Shown: in pieces, positions 1 to 6,044 of the stretch
Numbering within the stretch: the stretch's first letter is position 1
How the letters are laid out: every line of letters starts with the position of its first letter
From: Eubacterium sp.
GTDB lineage: Bacteria; Bacillota; Clostridia; Oscillospirales; Acutalibacteraceae
Length of the DNA: 7,057 nt
Assembly: GCA_024696725.1 (NCBI GenBank)
Contig: JAILGO010000085.1
Location: 1-7,057 of the forward strand
Direction of reading: 5' to 3'
Notes under the pieces: generated by a model
The model's database searches: none
Seen by the model: only the letters and a program-made list of their open reading frames with translations
What the model was told of the DNA's origin: nothing
Program-made: the position numbers and the translations under genes

Positions 1-1208
1 CACTTGCCATTGCTGTCATGATTGGCGACGGCTGCTGTGCGTTTGTCAGCCTGAGCCTCGGCAGAAAGGAAGTAAAAAACGCCACGAAAAGCGTTGGCAA
101 TTCCATTGTTATGGTAATTGTCAGCAGCTTGCTCCTCAGCGCTGTTTATCTGATTTTCAGTAAGCAGATTATTTCTCTCTTCGGCGGAACGGTAAACGCC
201 CAAACCTTTCAGCATTCCAAGGAATACTTCTTTTATATTACGCTCGGCATTCCGTTTTATATGTTCGGTCAGGCGCTTAACCCTATTATCAGAGCGGACG
301 GAAGCCCTCGCTTTGCAATGGTATCAACTCTCGCAGGTGCTGTCACAAATATTATTCTTGACCCCATTTTCATATTTGCTTTTAAGTGGGGTATGATGGG
401 CGCCGCGGTAGCAACGGTAATTGGACAAATTGTTACCGCCCTTCTTGCCGTCTGGTATATCGTTCATATGAAGTTGATAAAGCCTTCCACAGCAGACTTC
501 AAGCTTGATACAACGATTTGTAAAAAAACGCTTGTGCTCGGCATTACCAGTTTTCTATCACAAATATCGCTTGTTGCTGCTATGGCGGCAATTAACAATA
601 TGATTCGGAAATACGGCGCGCTTGATTCGGTTTTCTCTCAGGAGCAATATGCGCAGATACCGATGGCGGTAGTCGGTATTGTGATGAAATTCTTCCAGAT
701 TGTCATTTCCATCGTAGTCGGTATGGCGGCGGGCTGTATTCCGCTTGTCGGCTTCAATATGGGTGCCGAAAAGAAAAACAGGGTCAAGAAACTGTTCAAA
801 AAACTACTGTTTTCCGAAGCGACAGTAGGAGCCGTTGCGCTCGTTATCGTTGAGTTGTTTCCAACGCAACTTATCCGTATTTTCGGCGCGGCAAATGAAA
901 GTCAGTATTATGCGGATTTTGCTGTTAAGGCATTTCGCATCTATCTTTGTATGATGGTATTTGCATGCGTCAATAAGGCTTGTTTTATCTTCCTTCAGGC
1001 GATGGGAAAGGCAGTTGAATCTACGCTGCTTTCTATGGTCAGGGAGATTGTATTCGGCGTCGGCTTTGCGCTTTTGCTTCCGCTTTTCTTTGGACTGGAC
1101 GGCGTTTTGTATTCCATGCCGCTTTCTGATATTCTTACTTTTATAATCTCGGCAATCATCATTTTCAAAGTGAACAAAGAGTTGAACGAACCGTCAACAA
1201 CATCATAA
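1..1208 (+). CDS. MATE family multidrug/sodium antiporter, N-terminus cut by window edge
   Basis: Integral-membrane secondary transporter that exports cationic drugs or metabolites in exchange for Na+ or H+. The reading frame is open from base 3, so the true start lies to the left; the first visible Met, at base 18, is internal because the residues before it (LAIAV) continue the family pattern. About 400 residues are visible, against roughly 450 for MepA/NorM-type proteins, so about 50 N-terminal residues including TM1 are missing. Family marks counted from base 18: IGDG near the start, the NPIIRADGSPRFAM stretch at about 87-100, DPIFIFAF at about 114-121, the second-half GFNMGAEKKNRVKK at about 247-260, and the inverted-repeat counterpart QAMGKAVESTLLSMVRE at about 327-343. 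Many hydrophobic segments fit the remaining helices. It is convergent with the ABC exporter genes. The MATE assignment is firm; the substrate cannot be told. Confidence 0.93.
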   Translation, partial: LAIAVMIGDGCCAFVSLSLGRKEVKNATKSVGNSIVMVIVSSLLLSAVYLIFSKQIISLFGGTVNAQTFQHSKEYFFYITLGIPFYMFGQALNPIIRADGSPRFAMVSTLAGAVTNIILDPIFIFAFKWGMMGAAVATVIGQIVTALLAVWYIVHMKLIKPSTADFKLDTTICKKTLVLGITSFLSQISLVAAMAAINNMIRKYGALDSVFSQEQYAQIPMAVVGIVMKFFQIVISIVVGMAAGCIPLVGFNMGAEKKNRVKKLFKKLLFSEATVGAVALVIVELFPTQLIRIFGAANESQYYADFAVKAFRIYLCMMVFACVNKACFIFLQAMGKAVESTLLSMVREIVFGVGFALLLPLFFGLDGVLYSMPLSDILTFIISAIIIFKVNKELNEPSTTS

Positions 1209-1210
1209 AG

Positions 1211-1246
1211 AAAAAGAGCGCTTTTAAACGAAGCGCTCCTTTGTAT
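1211..1246. terminator. Bidirectional rho-independent terminator after the MATE gene
   Basis: A perfect 8-bp stem GAGCGCTT (1216-1223) / AAGCGCTC (1231-1238) with a 7-nt loop sits 7 nt past the MATE stop codon. Read rightward the tail is only CCTTTGT. Read leftward it is TTTTTCTTT, a much better U-tract. It therefore ends MATE transcripts and also shields the MATE gene from leftward transcription out of the intergenic gap. Confidence 0.7.
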
Positions 1247-1291
1247 TCACATATGTTTTTTTAACCTGACAATTCCCGATTTGTCTGTATC

Positions 1292-1320
1292 ATTATATCA
1301 CTGTTTTTAGTAAAGAGCAA
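1292..1320 (-). promoter_or_regulatory. Possible weak sigma-A promoter facing the MATE 3' end
   Basis: On the minus strand a perfect TATAAT (1292-1297) lies 17 bp from TTGCTC (1315-1320), which matches the -35 consensus at only 3 of 6 bases. A transcript from here would run about 75 nt before meeting the terminator at 1216-1238, and no ORF with a start codon stands out in that stretch. AT-rich DNA often gives chance -10 boxes, so this is tentative. Confidence 0.3.
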
Positions 1321-1370
1321 ATATGTGTCACAGAGTACAGCGAGCATAGGTTTTGTACTGCCAAAACAGG

Positions 1371-1403
1371 AAAAGAAAACAGACCGAAAGAGAGTCGGTC
1401 TGT
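1371..1403 (-). terminator. Leftward rho-independent terminator ending the ABC exporter transcript
   Basis: A perfect 9-bp stem, ACAGACCGA (1379-1387) and TCGGTCTGT (1395-1403), with a 7-nt loop. On the minus strand it is followed at once by TTTCTTTT. Read rightward there is no T-run. It lies about 215 nt past the stop codon of the downstream ABC gene, which leaves the whole hairpin array in the 3' untranslated part of that mRNA. Confidence 0.72.
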
Positions 1404-1408
1404 CATTA

Positions 1409-1570
1409 ATGAAATATTGCAGGCAATATGAAATACCTGCGGTATGAAATATCTCGCTTTGCTCGATATGAAATTAAATTAATCCATCACACGCCGAAGG
1501 CGTATTTCGTTGCGGAGCAATTTCATATTCTGAAAGAATATTTCATTAATCCGCAAGGATTAATTTAATT
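1409..1570 (-). repeat. Array of mini-hairpins separated by ATGAAAT spacers that invert midway
   Basis: Seven short palindromes follow each other: A 1414-1429 (ATATTGC/GCAATAT), B 1433-1445 (ATACC/GGTAT), C 1449-1469 (ATATC and GC pairs around a 2x2 internal loop), D 1491-1503 (ACGCC/GGCGT), E 1510-1520 (TTGC/GCAA), F 1525-1541 (ATATTCT/AGAATAT), G 1545-1564 (ATTAATCC/GGATTAAT). ATGAAAT flanks A-C at 1409, 1428, 1444 and 1468. ATTTCGT or ATTTCAT flanks D-G at 1504, 1520 and 1540. A 14-bp inverted repeat, 1472-1485 with 1557-1570, encloses D-F and competes with hairpin G for the same bases. Hairpin C gains tandem G-A mismatches, a stable RNA motif, only on the minus strand. There is no coding potential. 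It is either a dispersed palindromic (MITE-like) repeat of the genome or a structured 3' UTR of the ABC mRNA. Confidence 0.8.
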
Positions 1571-1599
1571 GGGAGAACCTTCTTTACGAAGGCTCTCCC
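1571..1599 (-). repeat. 12-bp stem-loop just past the ABC stop codon
   Basis: GGGAGA (1571-1576) pairs with TCTCCC (1594-1599) and CCTTC (1578-1582) with GAAGG (1588-1592), around the loop 1583-1587. The pair 1577/1593 is A-C on the plus strand but U-G on the minus strand, so the full 12-bp stem forms only in leftward RNA. It starts 16 nt after the ABC stop. No T-run follows in that direction, so it is more likely a 3'-end stabiliser or the outer hairpin of the neighbouring array than a terminator. Confidence 0.6.
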
Positions 1600-1615
1600 A
1601 CGGGTGCGTTTTTTA

Positions 1616-3403
1616 TCAGTTGAGTTTATATTTCTCCGCCTGGAGATTGAACATATAGGCGTAGGCGCCGCCCTTTTCCATAAGCTCCTTATGGGTTCCG
1701 CTTTCGATAATCGTACCGTTTTCCATAACGTAAATTCTGTCGGCGTTTACGGTGGTTGAAAGACGGTGAGAAATGAATATTACCGTCTTATTTTCAGCCG
1801 CCTCTATCATTGCCTGATTGAGGTTATACTCGGCTATCGGGTCGAGATTTGCAGAGGGCTCGTCAAGGATTGCAAAGGGACAGTTTTTATAAAACGCCCT
1901 TGCGACGGCTACCTTCTGGCTCTCGCCGCCCGACAGCATTACGCCGTCCTTATTGAATTCACGAAGAAGCTCGGTATCGACGGTCAGAGGCTTTGAAAAG
2001 CCGCTGTGCTTCAGCGCCTCCCCGACGCCCGCCTCGTCGGGCTCAACGTCGAGCGCAACGTTCTCGCCGAGCGAGCAGGCGTAAAGCTGAAAGTCCTGAA
2101 AGACCGCGGAAAAGCGCTCTCTGTGACTCTCGGGAGTAACGTCCTTTATATTTTTTCCGCCGATAAGAATCTCGCCCTCGGTCGCGTCGTAAAGCCTTAA
2201 AATGAGATTTGTAAGGGTAGTTTTTCCCGCACCGTTATAGCCGACGAGCGCAATCTTTTCGTAAGGCTTTATAGTAAGATTTACGTTTCTCAGCGTAGGC
2301 TCATGGTTACCGGGATAGGTAAACGAAAGGTTTTTAATCTCTATAGTTTCGGGCTCGCCGCACTCAGCCTCGTCCTCGCCGTCGATAGTTCCCTCGGCTT
2401 TAAGGAATTCACGGTATTTTTCTATCATTTTGGCACGCTCGGAAAAACGCGCAACTGCCCACACGGTAAGGAAATTAATACTCATAGCGATTGAATACGC
2501 GCCGTTAAAGGCGGCGACGAAATCGCCCGCGCCGATAGTCTTTTTTATAATAACGAGATACCCGAGATAAATAGGCATAAGGAACATAAAGCCGATTACC
2601 TGAACGCCCGTTTCCTGAAGGAAATAGAAGCACGAAATCCTCGATACGTAGTGCTTCTGATTATTTATTACGTCGTCTGCGGAATCGTCGTAGCGCTGAA
2701 GAAGAAGCGGACGGATATTATTCATCCTTACCTCCTTAGCGTAATCCTGAAGATAGAACACGCGCTGAAAATAGTCGCTTCTTCGGTGGTATTTCGCGTT
2801 ATCCGTTCTTCTGTCCATCTGAAGCTTTCCGACCTTTTTTGAAATCGGAAGGAAAGCGAAAACAACAGCGAATATCAGAAGCAGGCACACGGGGTCGATA
2901 GTAAGCAGTACGGACGAAACGGCGATAAGCGAAATAATATCCGCAAAATAGTTCCTTACGAGCGTCATAAGGTTCTGGATATTATCCGACGAGGACTCGA
3001 TAGTAAGAATAAAGTCCGTATAGAAATCGGGGTTGTCGTAGGCTGTGAGGTCAAGCTCCTTTGCTTTTTCGTACAGCTTTTTATTCAGACCGAAATACAC
3101 TCTTTCCTTCGCAATATTCCAGTAAAACTCGCGGAACAGCCACGAGGCAAGCTTTGTAATTACAAGCACGGCGGCAATAACCGCAACGGCGTAGTAAATT
3201 CTTTCGAGGTTAACCTTGCTCTCATATATATCGACGATATATTTTATACCGAGTACGCTGATAAGCCTCTGGGGTACGAATGTCATAACGCCCCACATCA
3301 GCTCGCCGATTACGTAAAACGGCTCGACACTGAACAGAAGCTTAATGAAAAAGAATATATTCGAAACCATAGAGTGAGCGGTCTTATTATTCGTTTTATT
3401 CAT
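1616..3403 (-). CDS. ABC exporter subunit (fused membrane domain and ATPase), second gene of the pair
   Basis: Half-transporter of the MdlB/MsbA type (595 aa). An N-terminal six-helix membrane domain covers about residues 25-330, with hydrophobic segments near 25-50, 69-90, 150-170, 171-187, 259-290 and 292-315. The ATPase domain follows from about 352. All ATPase motifs are intact: A-loop Tyr363, Walker A GYNGAGKTT 388-396, Q-loop Gln436, signature LSGGE 490-494, Walker B AILDE 511-515 with catalytic Glu515, D-loop SANLD 517-521, H-loop His546. The ATG lies 7 nt after GGGGAGGTG, and its first 8 nt overlap the end of the upstream ABC gene, a sign of translational coupling and of a heterodimeric complex in the membrane. 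No peptidase C39 domain, bacteriocin precursor or LanB/LanM gene is nearby, so the substrate (drug, lipid or peptide) is unknown. Confidence 0.93.
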   Translation of the reverse strand: MNKTNNKTAHSMVSNIFFFIKLLFSVEPFYVIGELMWGVMTFVPQRLISVLGIKYIVDIYESKVNLERIYYAVAVIAAVLVITKLASWLFREFYWNIAKERVYFGLNKKLYEKAKELDLTAYDNPDFYTDFILTIESSSDNIQNLMTLVRNYFADIISLIAVSSVLLTIDPVCLLLIFAVVFAFLPISKKVGKLQMDRRTDNAKYHRRSDYFQRVFYLQDYAKEVRMNNIRPLLLQRYDDSADDVINNQKHYVSRISCFYFLQETGVQVIGFMFLMPIYLGYLVIIKKTIGAGDFVAAFNGAYSIAMSINFLTVWAVARFSERAKMIEKYREFLKAEGTIDGEDEAECGEPETIEIKNLSFTYPGNHEPTLRNVNLTIKPYEKIALVGYNGAGKTTLTNLILRLYDATEGEILIGGKNIKDVTPESHRERFSAVFQDFQLYACSLGENVALDVEPDEAGVGEALKHSGFSKPLTVDTELLREFNKDGVMLSGGESQKVAVARAFYKNCPFAILDEPSANLDPIAEYNLNQAMIEAAENKTVIFISHRLSTTVNADRIYVMENGTIIESGTHKELMEKGGAYAYMFNLQAEKYKLN

Positions 3404-5216
3404 TTTCGCTCACCTCCCCGCTGTTATAGCTCGACGCCTGGAGAGCGAACATTTTTGAATACTCGCCGCCGCTTTTCATAAGCTCGGCGTGCGTTCCCTC
3501 CTCGCTCACTCTGCCCGAGTCGAGAACGATAATTCTGTCGCTTAAAACAGCGCTTGCGAGGCGATGGGAAATATATATAACCGTCTTGCCCTCAGTAGCC
3601 TCGATAAGATTTTCGTACATTGAATATTCGGCAATCGGGTCAAGTGCGGACGAGGGCTCGTCGAGCACGGCGATATCAAAATCTCCCGCAAAAAGACGCG
3701 CGGTGGACAGCTTCTGATTTTCGCCGCCCGAAAGTCCGACGCCCTCCTTGTCGAATTCCTTAGTCAAAACGGTATCGCCGCCGTTTTTCATACCCTCGAT
3801 TTTCTTCCATACGCCGCTTTTAATAAGCGCGTCGCGGGCGAAAAGCTTTTCGTCGGTATCGCACTCCTTACACATTACGTTTTCATATACTGAAACCGCG
3901 AAATTACGATAATCCTGAAAAACAGCGCCGAAGGAGCTGCGAAGCGAATGCAGATTATACTCCTTAATATTTACGCCATTATAAAGAATTTCGCCTTCAA
4001 CGGGGTCGTAAAATCTTAAGAGAAGCTTAACGAGAGTCGTTTTTCCCGCGCCGTTTACGCCGACGACGGCAATGCTTTCGCCCTTATTGATTTTAAACGA
4101 AACGTTTTCGAGCGCGTTGCGCTTTGCGGACGGATATTTAAAGGTTACGTTTCTGAATTCAAGGCTTTCAAATTCGCCCGCCTCAAGCTTACCGTCGGTT
4201 ACGGCAGGCTCGTAATCAAAGAATTTATGTAGGTTATCAAAATACAGCGACATCTCGGAGATACGCGAAAAACTGTTGGCAATATCGTCAACAGCTCCCC
4301 TTACGGAATTGATTGAGGAGAGCACGACCGAGAAGCCCGACACGGTCATTTTATCGGTATTAACGAACTGATAGCCCGCGAAGGCATAAGTTCCTATAAT
4401 CGGGATAAACTCGCTGAAAAGCGAGCTTACAAGACTGTAAAGAAACAGACCCATACCGTATTTTTTAAGGATAAAAAGATTAGCCTTTATCGCGCCCTCA
4501 AACCTTCTCATCAGGACCAGGAAAATATTTGAGGTTCTCATATCCTTTGAATAGTCGCGGAGAAATACCGTACGCTGAATATACGCCTTAACCCTGTTAT
4601 TCGTCGTCATCCGAAGGTCGCGCTTATAGGAATAGCGGCTTTTAAACACCTCGATTACAAAAACGAAGAGAATAGGCACGAGGAACAAAAGGTAATGACG
4701 GTCAATGGAAGCTACCGTCGCGGCAACGAATGCGAACGAAATCAGGTTACCTATAATAAGCGCAAAGCCCTCGTTAAAGCCGTGATAATAGCTTCGCGTC
4801 ATAACCTCGGCAGCCCGCTGATATATATCGTAAAACTCGGGATTTTCGTAACAGGAGATATCGAGCCGTCCCGCCTTGTCGAAAATCTTACGGTTCATTG
4901 ACTTAAGAAAACGCTTTGCGCCGACGTCGTTTACGTAAGAAAAATACCAGCTCAGCGCCTTCGATACTACCGCAACCGCGACAAAGGCTAAAAGATAGCG
5001 GACATAAACCTTAAAATCCCTTTCTCCTTCAATAACGCTTAAGAGTATTTTAAGAAAAAGGATATTCTGAATGAAATAGTTGAACACCATATCGATGGTC
5101 ATCATAGCAATAGCGGAGAGCATATACCATTTATCCGCGCCCCATATCGTTTTAATCGCATATATTACGTTTTTTACAAGCGGCGCCTTTTCCTCGTGCG
5201 CCTCTATCCACCGCAT
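3396..5216 (-). CDS. ABC exporter subunit (fused membrane domain and ATPase), first gene of the pair
   Basis: Partner half-transporter, 606 aa from the start chosen here. The frame opens at a GTG at 5234, but GAGGTG (5222-5227) sits 5 nt before the ATG at 5216 and nothing SD-like precedes the GTG, so MRWIEAH is taken as the N-terminus. Six hydrophobic segments lie at about 31-54, 73-92, 152-170, 174-189, 256-283 and 292-309. ATPase motifs: A-loop Tyr361, Walker A GVNGAGKTT 386-394, Gln434, LSGGE 495-499, VLDE 517-520, SSALD 522-526, His551. Unlike BmrC/BmrD-type heterodimers, neither partner has lost the catalytic Glu or the signature motif, so both ATP sites look competent. The gene has its own sigma-A promoter just downstream of sigE. 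Substrate unknown. Confidence 0.92.
   Translation of the reverse strand: MRWIEAHEEKAPLVKNVIYAIKTIWGADKWYMLSAIAMMTIDMVFNYFIQNILFLKILLSVIEGERDFKVYVRYLLAFVAVAVVSKALSWYFSYVNDVGAKRFLKSMNRKIFDKAGRLDISCYENPEFYDIYQRAAEVMTRSYYHGFNEGFALIIGNLISFAFVAATVASIDRHYLLFLVPILFVFVIEVFKSRYSYKRDLRMTTNNRVKAYIQRTVFLRDYSKDMRTSNIFLVLMRRFEGAIKANLFILKKYGMGLFLYSLVSSLFSEFIPIIGTYAFAGYQFVNTDKMTVSGFSVVLSSINSVRGAVDDIANSFSRISEMSLYFDNLHKFFDYEPAVTDGKLEAGEFESLEFRNVTFKYPSAKRNALENVSFKINKGESIAVVGVNGAGKTTLVKLLLRFYDPVEGEILYNGVNIKEYNLHSLRSSFGAVFQDYRNFAVSVYENVMCKECDTDEKLFARDALIKSGVWKKIEGMKNGGDTVLTKEFDKEGVGLSGGENQKLSTARLFAGDFDIAVLDEPSSALDPIAEYSMYENLIEATEGKTVIYISHRLASAVLSDRIIVLDSGRVSEEGTHAELMKSGGEYSKMFALQASSYNSGEVSENE
3411..3419 (-). promoter_or_regulatory. 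Ribosome-binding site of the second ABC gene, inside the first
   Basis: GGGGAGGTG on the minus strand, 7 nt before the ATG at 3403. It lies wholly within the last codons of the upstream ABC gene, whose stop follows in the overlap ATGAATAA. The same ten bases GAGGTGAGCG also precede the start of the first ABC gene, so both subunits are initiated by near-identical signals, as expected for equal subunit output. Confidence 0.8.
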
Positions 5217-5221
5217 ACGCT

Positions 5222-5229
5222 CACCTCTT
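5222..5229 (-). promoter_or_regulatory. Ribosome-binding site that fixes the first ABC gene's start
   Basis: AAGAGGTG on the minus strand ends 5 nt before the ATG at 5216. It lies inside the longest open frame, which begins at GTG 5234. This makes the ATG at codon 7 the better start. Confidence 0.75.
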
Positions 5230-5244
5230 TTCACCGTTTTTATT

Positions 5245-5275
5245 TTAAAAGCCGCCGGCTAGTTACCGACGGCTT
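5245..5275 (-). terminator. GC-rich leader hairpin: spoIIG-operon terminator and/or ABC attenuator
   Basis: AAGCCG (5249-5254) pairs with CGGCTT (5270-5275) and CGG (5256-5258) with CCG (5266-5268). The pair 5255/5269 is C-A on the plus strand but G-U in leftward RNA, giving a continuous 10-bp stem with a 7-nt loop, then UUUU and an A-rich stretch. It lies 50 nt past the sigE stop, so it can end sigE read-through. It also begins about 7 nt after the -10 box of the ABC promoter, so every ABC mRNA would start with it. The U-run is short, so termination may be only partial. Confidence 0.55.
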
Positions 5276-5281
5276 GAAAAT

Positions 5282-5309
5282 ATTATAACACTTATAACAT
5301 ATTTGTCAA
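5282..5309 (-). promoter_or_regulatory. Strong sigma-A promoter of the ABC exporter pair
   Basis: Consensus TTGACA (5304-5309) and consensus TATAAT (5282-5287) on the minus strand, with a 16-bp spacer. The predicted transcript start is near 5275, giving a leader of about 60 nt before the ATG at 5216. The -35 box lies 16 nt after the sigE stop, so the exporter is transcribed independently of the spoIIG operon. Confidence 0.8.
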
Positions 5310-5314
5310 CAAAT
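5301..5314. promoter_or_regulatory. Inverted repeat over the ABC promoter -35 box, possible operator
   Basis: ATTTGT (5301-5306) and ACAAAT (5309-5314) form perfect 6-bp arms around a 2-bp centre, covering the whole -35 hexamer. A dimeric repressor bound here would block the promoter. No regulator gene lies next to the exporter, and 6-bp arms can arise by chance in AT-rich DNA. Confidence 0.35.
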
Positions 5315-5325
5315 CACTTGGCTGA

Positions 5326-6036
5326 TTATCGTTTTTCGGACGTTTGCCTCAGCATTTCGTCGCGTATCTTCGTGAGAATCCGTTTTTCAAGGCGTGAAAT
5401 ATAGGATTGAGATATGCCCATTCTGTCGGTGAGTTGCTTCTGGGTGCAGGGCGTATTCCCGTCGATACCGAAGCGGAGATACATTATGCTTCTCTCCTTT
5501 TCGGGCAGCGCTTTGAGAACGCGGCGGAGGAGTCTTTTCTCGTCCTCATATTCAACGTTTTCGCTTATTTCGTCGGGCTCCGTTCCGAGCACGTCGCAAA
5601 GGGTAAGCTCGTTACCGTCCCAGTCGGTAGAAAGCGGCTCGTCAAAGGACAGCTCCGTTCTTGAATTCGACGCCTTTCGAAGAAACATAAGTATTTCGTT
5701 TTCAATACACCTTGAGGCGTAGGTAGCGAGCTTTATATTTTTATCGGGGTCGAAGGTTTTAACCGCCTTCATCAGCCCTATCGTGCCGATAGAAACGAGG
5801 TCCTCGGTTCCCGCGTTAGAGCTTTCAAACTTTCTGGCGATATAAACGACGAGGCGGAGATTATGTATAACGAGCAAATCGCGGTGAGTTTCGTCGCCCT
5901 CGCGAAGCTCGGCAAAAACCGTTTCCTCCTCCTCTTTTGTAAGCGGAGGAGGAAGAGTTTCCGGACCGTTTATATAATGACAGAACTGTCTTAGCTTAAG
6001 TCTTAAAAGGATAATTTTAAATAGCTTATAAAACAT
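5326..6036 (-). CDS. sigE: RNA polymerase sporulation sigma factor sigma-E (pro-form)
   Basis: Directs mother-cell transcription early in endospore formation. 236 aa, against 239 in B. subtilis. A hydrophobic, basic pro-sequence (residues 1 to about 20) is followed by HYINGPETLPPPL, which aligns with the B. subtilis cleavage region YYIGGSEALPPPL. Region 2 holds NLRLVVYIARKFE (59-71), the core-binding DLVSIGTIGLMKAV (79-92) and the -10-reading TYASRCIENEI (105-115). The FDEPLSTDWDGNEL linker is near-identical to B. subtilis. Region 4 holds ALPEKERSIMYLRFG (176-190) and the helix-turn-helix MGISQSYISRLEKRI (206-220). The ATG is preceded by AGGTGA overlapping the spoIIGA stop, so translation is probably coupled. 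The pro-sequence is about 7 residues shorter than in B. subtilis. Identification is firm. Confidence 0.97.
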   Translation of the reverse strand: MFYKLFKIILLRLKLRQFCHYINGPETLPPPLTKEEEETVFAELREGDETHRDLLVIHNLRLVVYIARKFESSNAGTEDLVSIGTIGLMKAVKTFDPDKNIKLATYASRCIENEILMFLRKASNSRTELSFDEPLSTDWDGNELTLCDVLGTEPDEISENVEYEDEKRLLRRVLKALPEKERSIMYLRFGIDGNTPCTQKQLTDRMGISQSYISRLEKRILTKIRDEMLRQTSEKR

Positions 6037-6044
6037 TGTATCAC

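Noticed and set aside
1248..1327. Inverted repeat CACATAT / ATATGTG flanking 66 bp as an insertion-sequence remnant
   Set aside because: Seven AT-rich bases are expected by chance at this distance, and no target duplication or transposase remnant is seen.
1409..1570. Hairpin array as a CRISPR array
   Set aside because: The shared unit is only 7 nt, the intervening sequences are themselves palindromes of 11-21 nt, and the spacer orientation flips midway. No cas genes are present.
1766..2842. Open frames of 60-76 codons on the plus strand across the ABC genes
   Set aside because: They are antisense shadows of a well-supported ATPase reading frame, with no ribosome-binding sites in convincing positions and no recognisable domains.
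1616..5216. Exporter pair as part of a bacteriocin or lantibiotic cluster
   Set aside because: No C39 peptidase domain, precursor peptide, modification enzyme or immunity gene is visible within the window.
5245..5275. Leader hairpin as a riboswitch
   Set aside because: A single 10-bp stem with a 7-nt loop in a leader of about 60 nt is too simple for any known aptamer. A terminator or attenuator is sufficient.
5407..5722. Two overlapping plus-strand frames (85 and 102 codons) antisense to sigE
   Set aside because: sigE is strongly conserved in the opposite frame, and the predicted products have low-complexity composition with no family resemblance.
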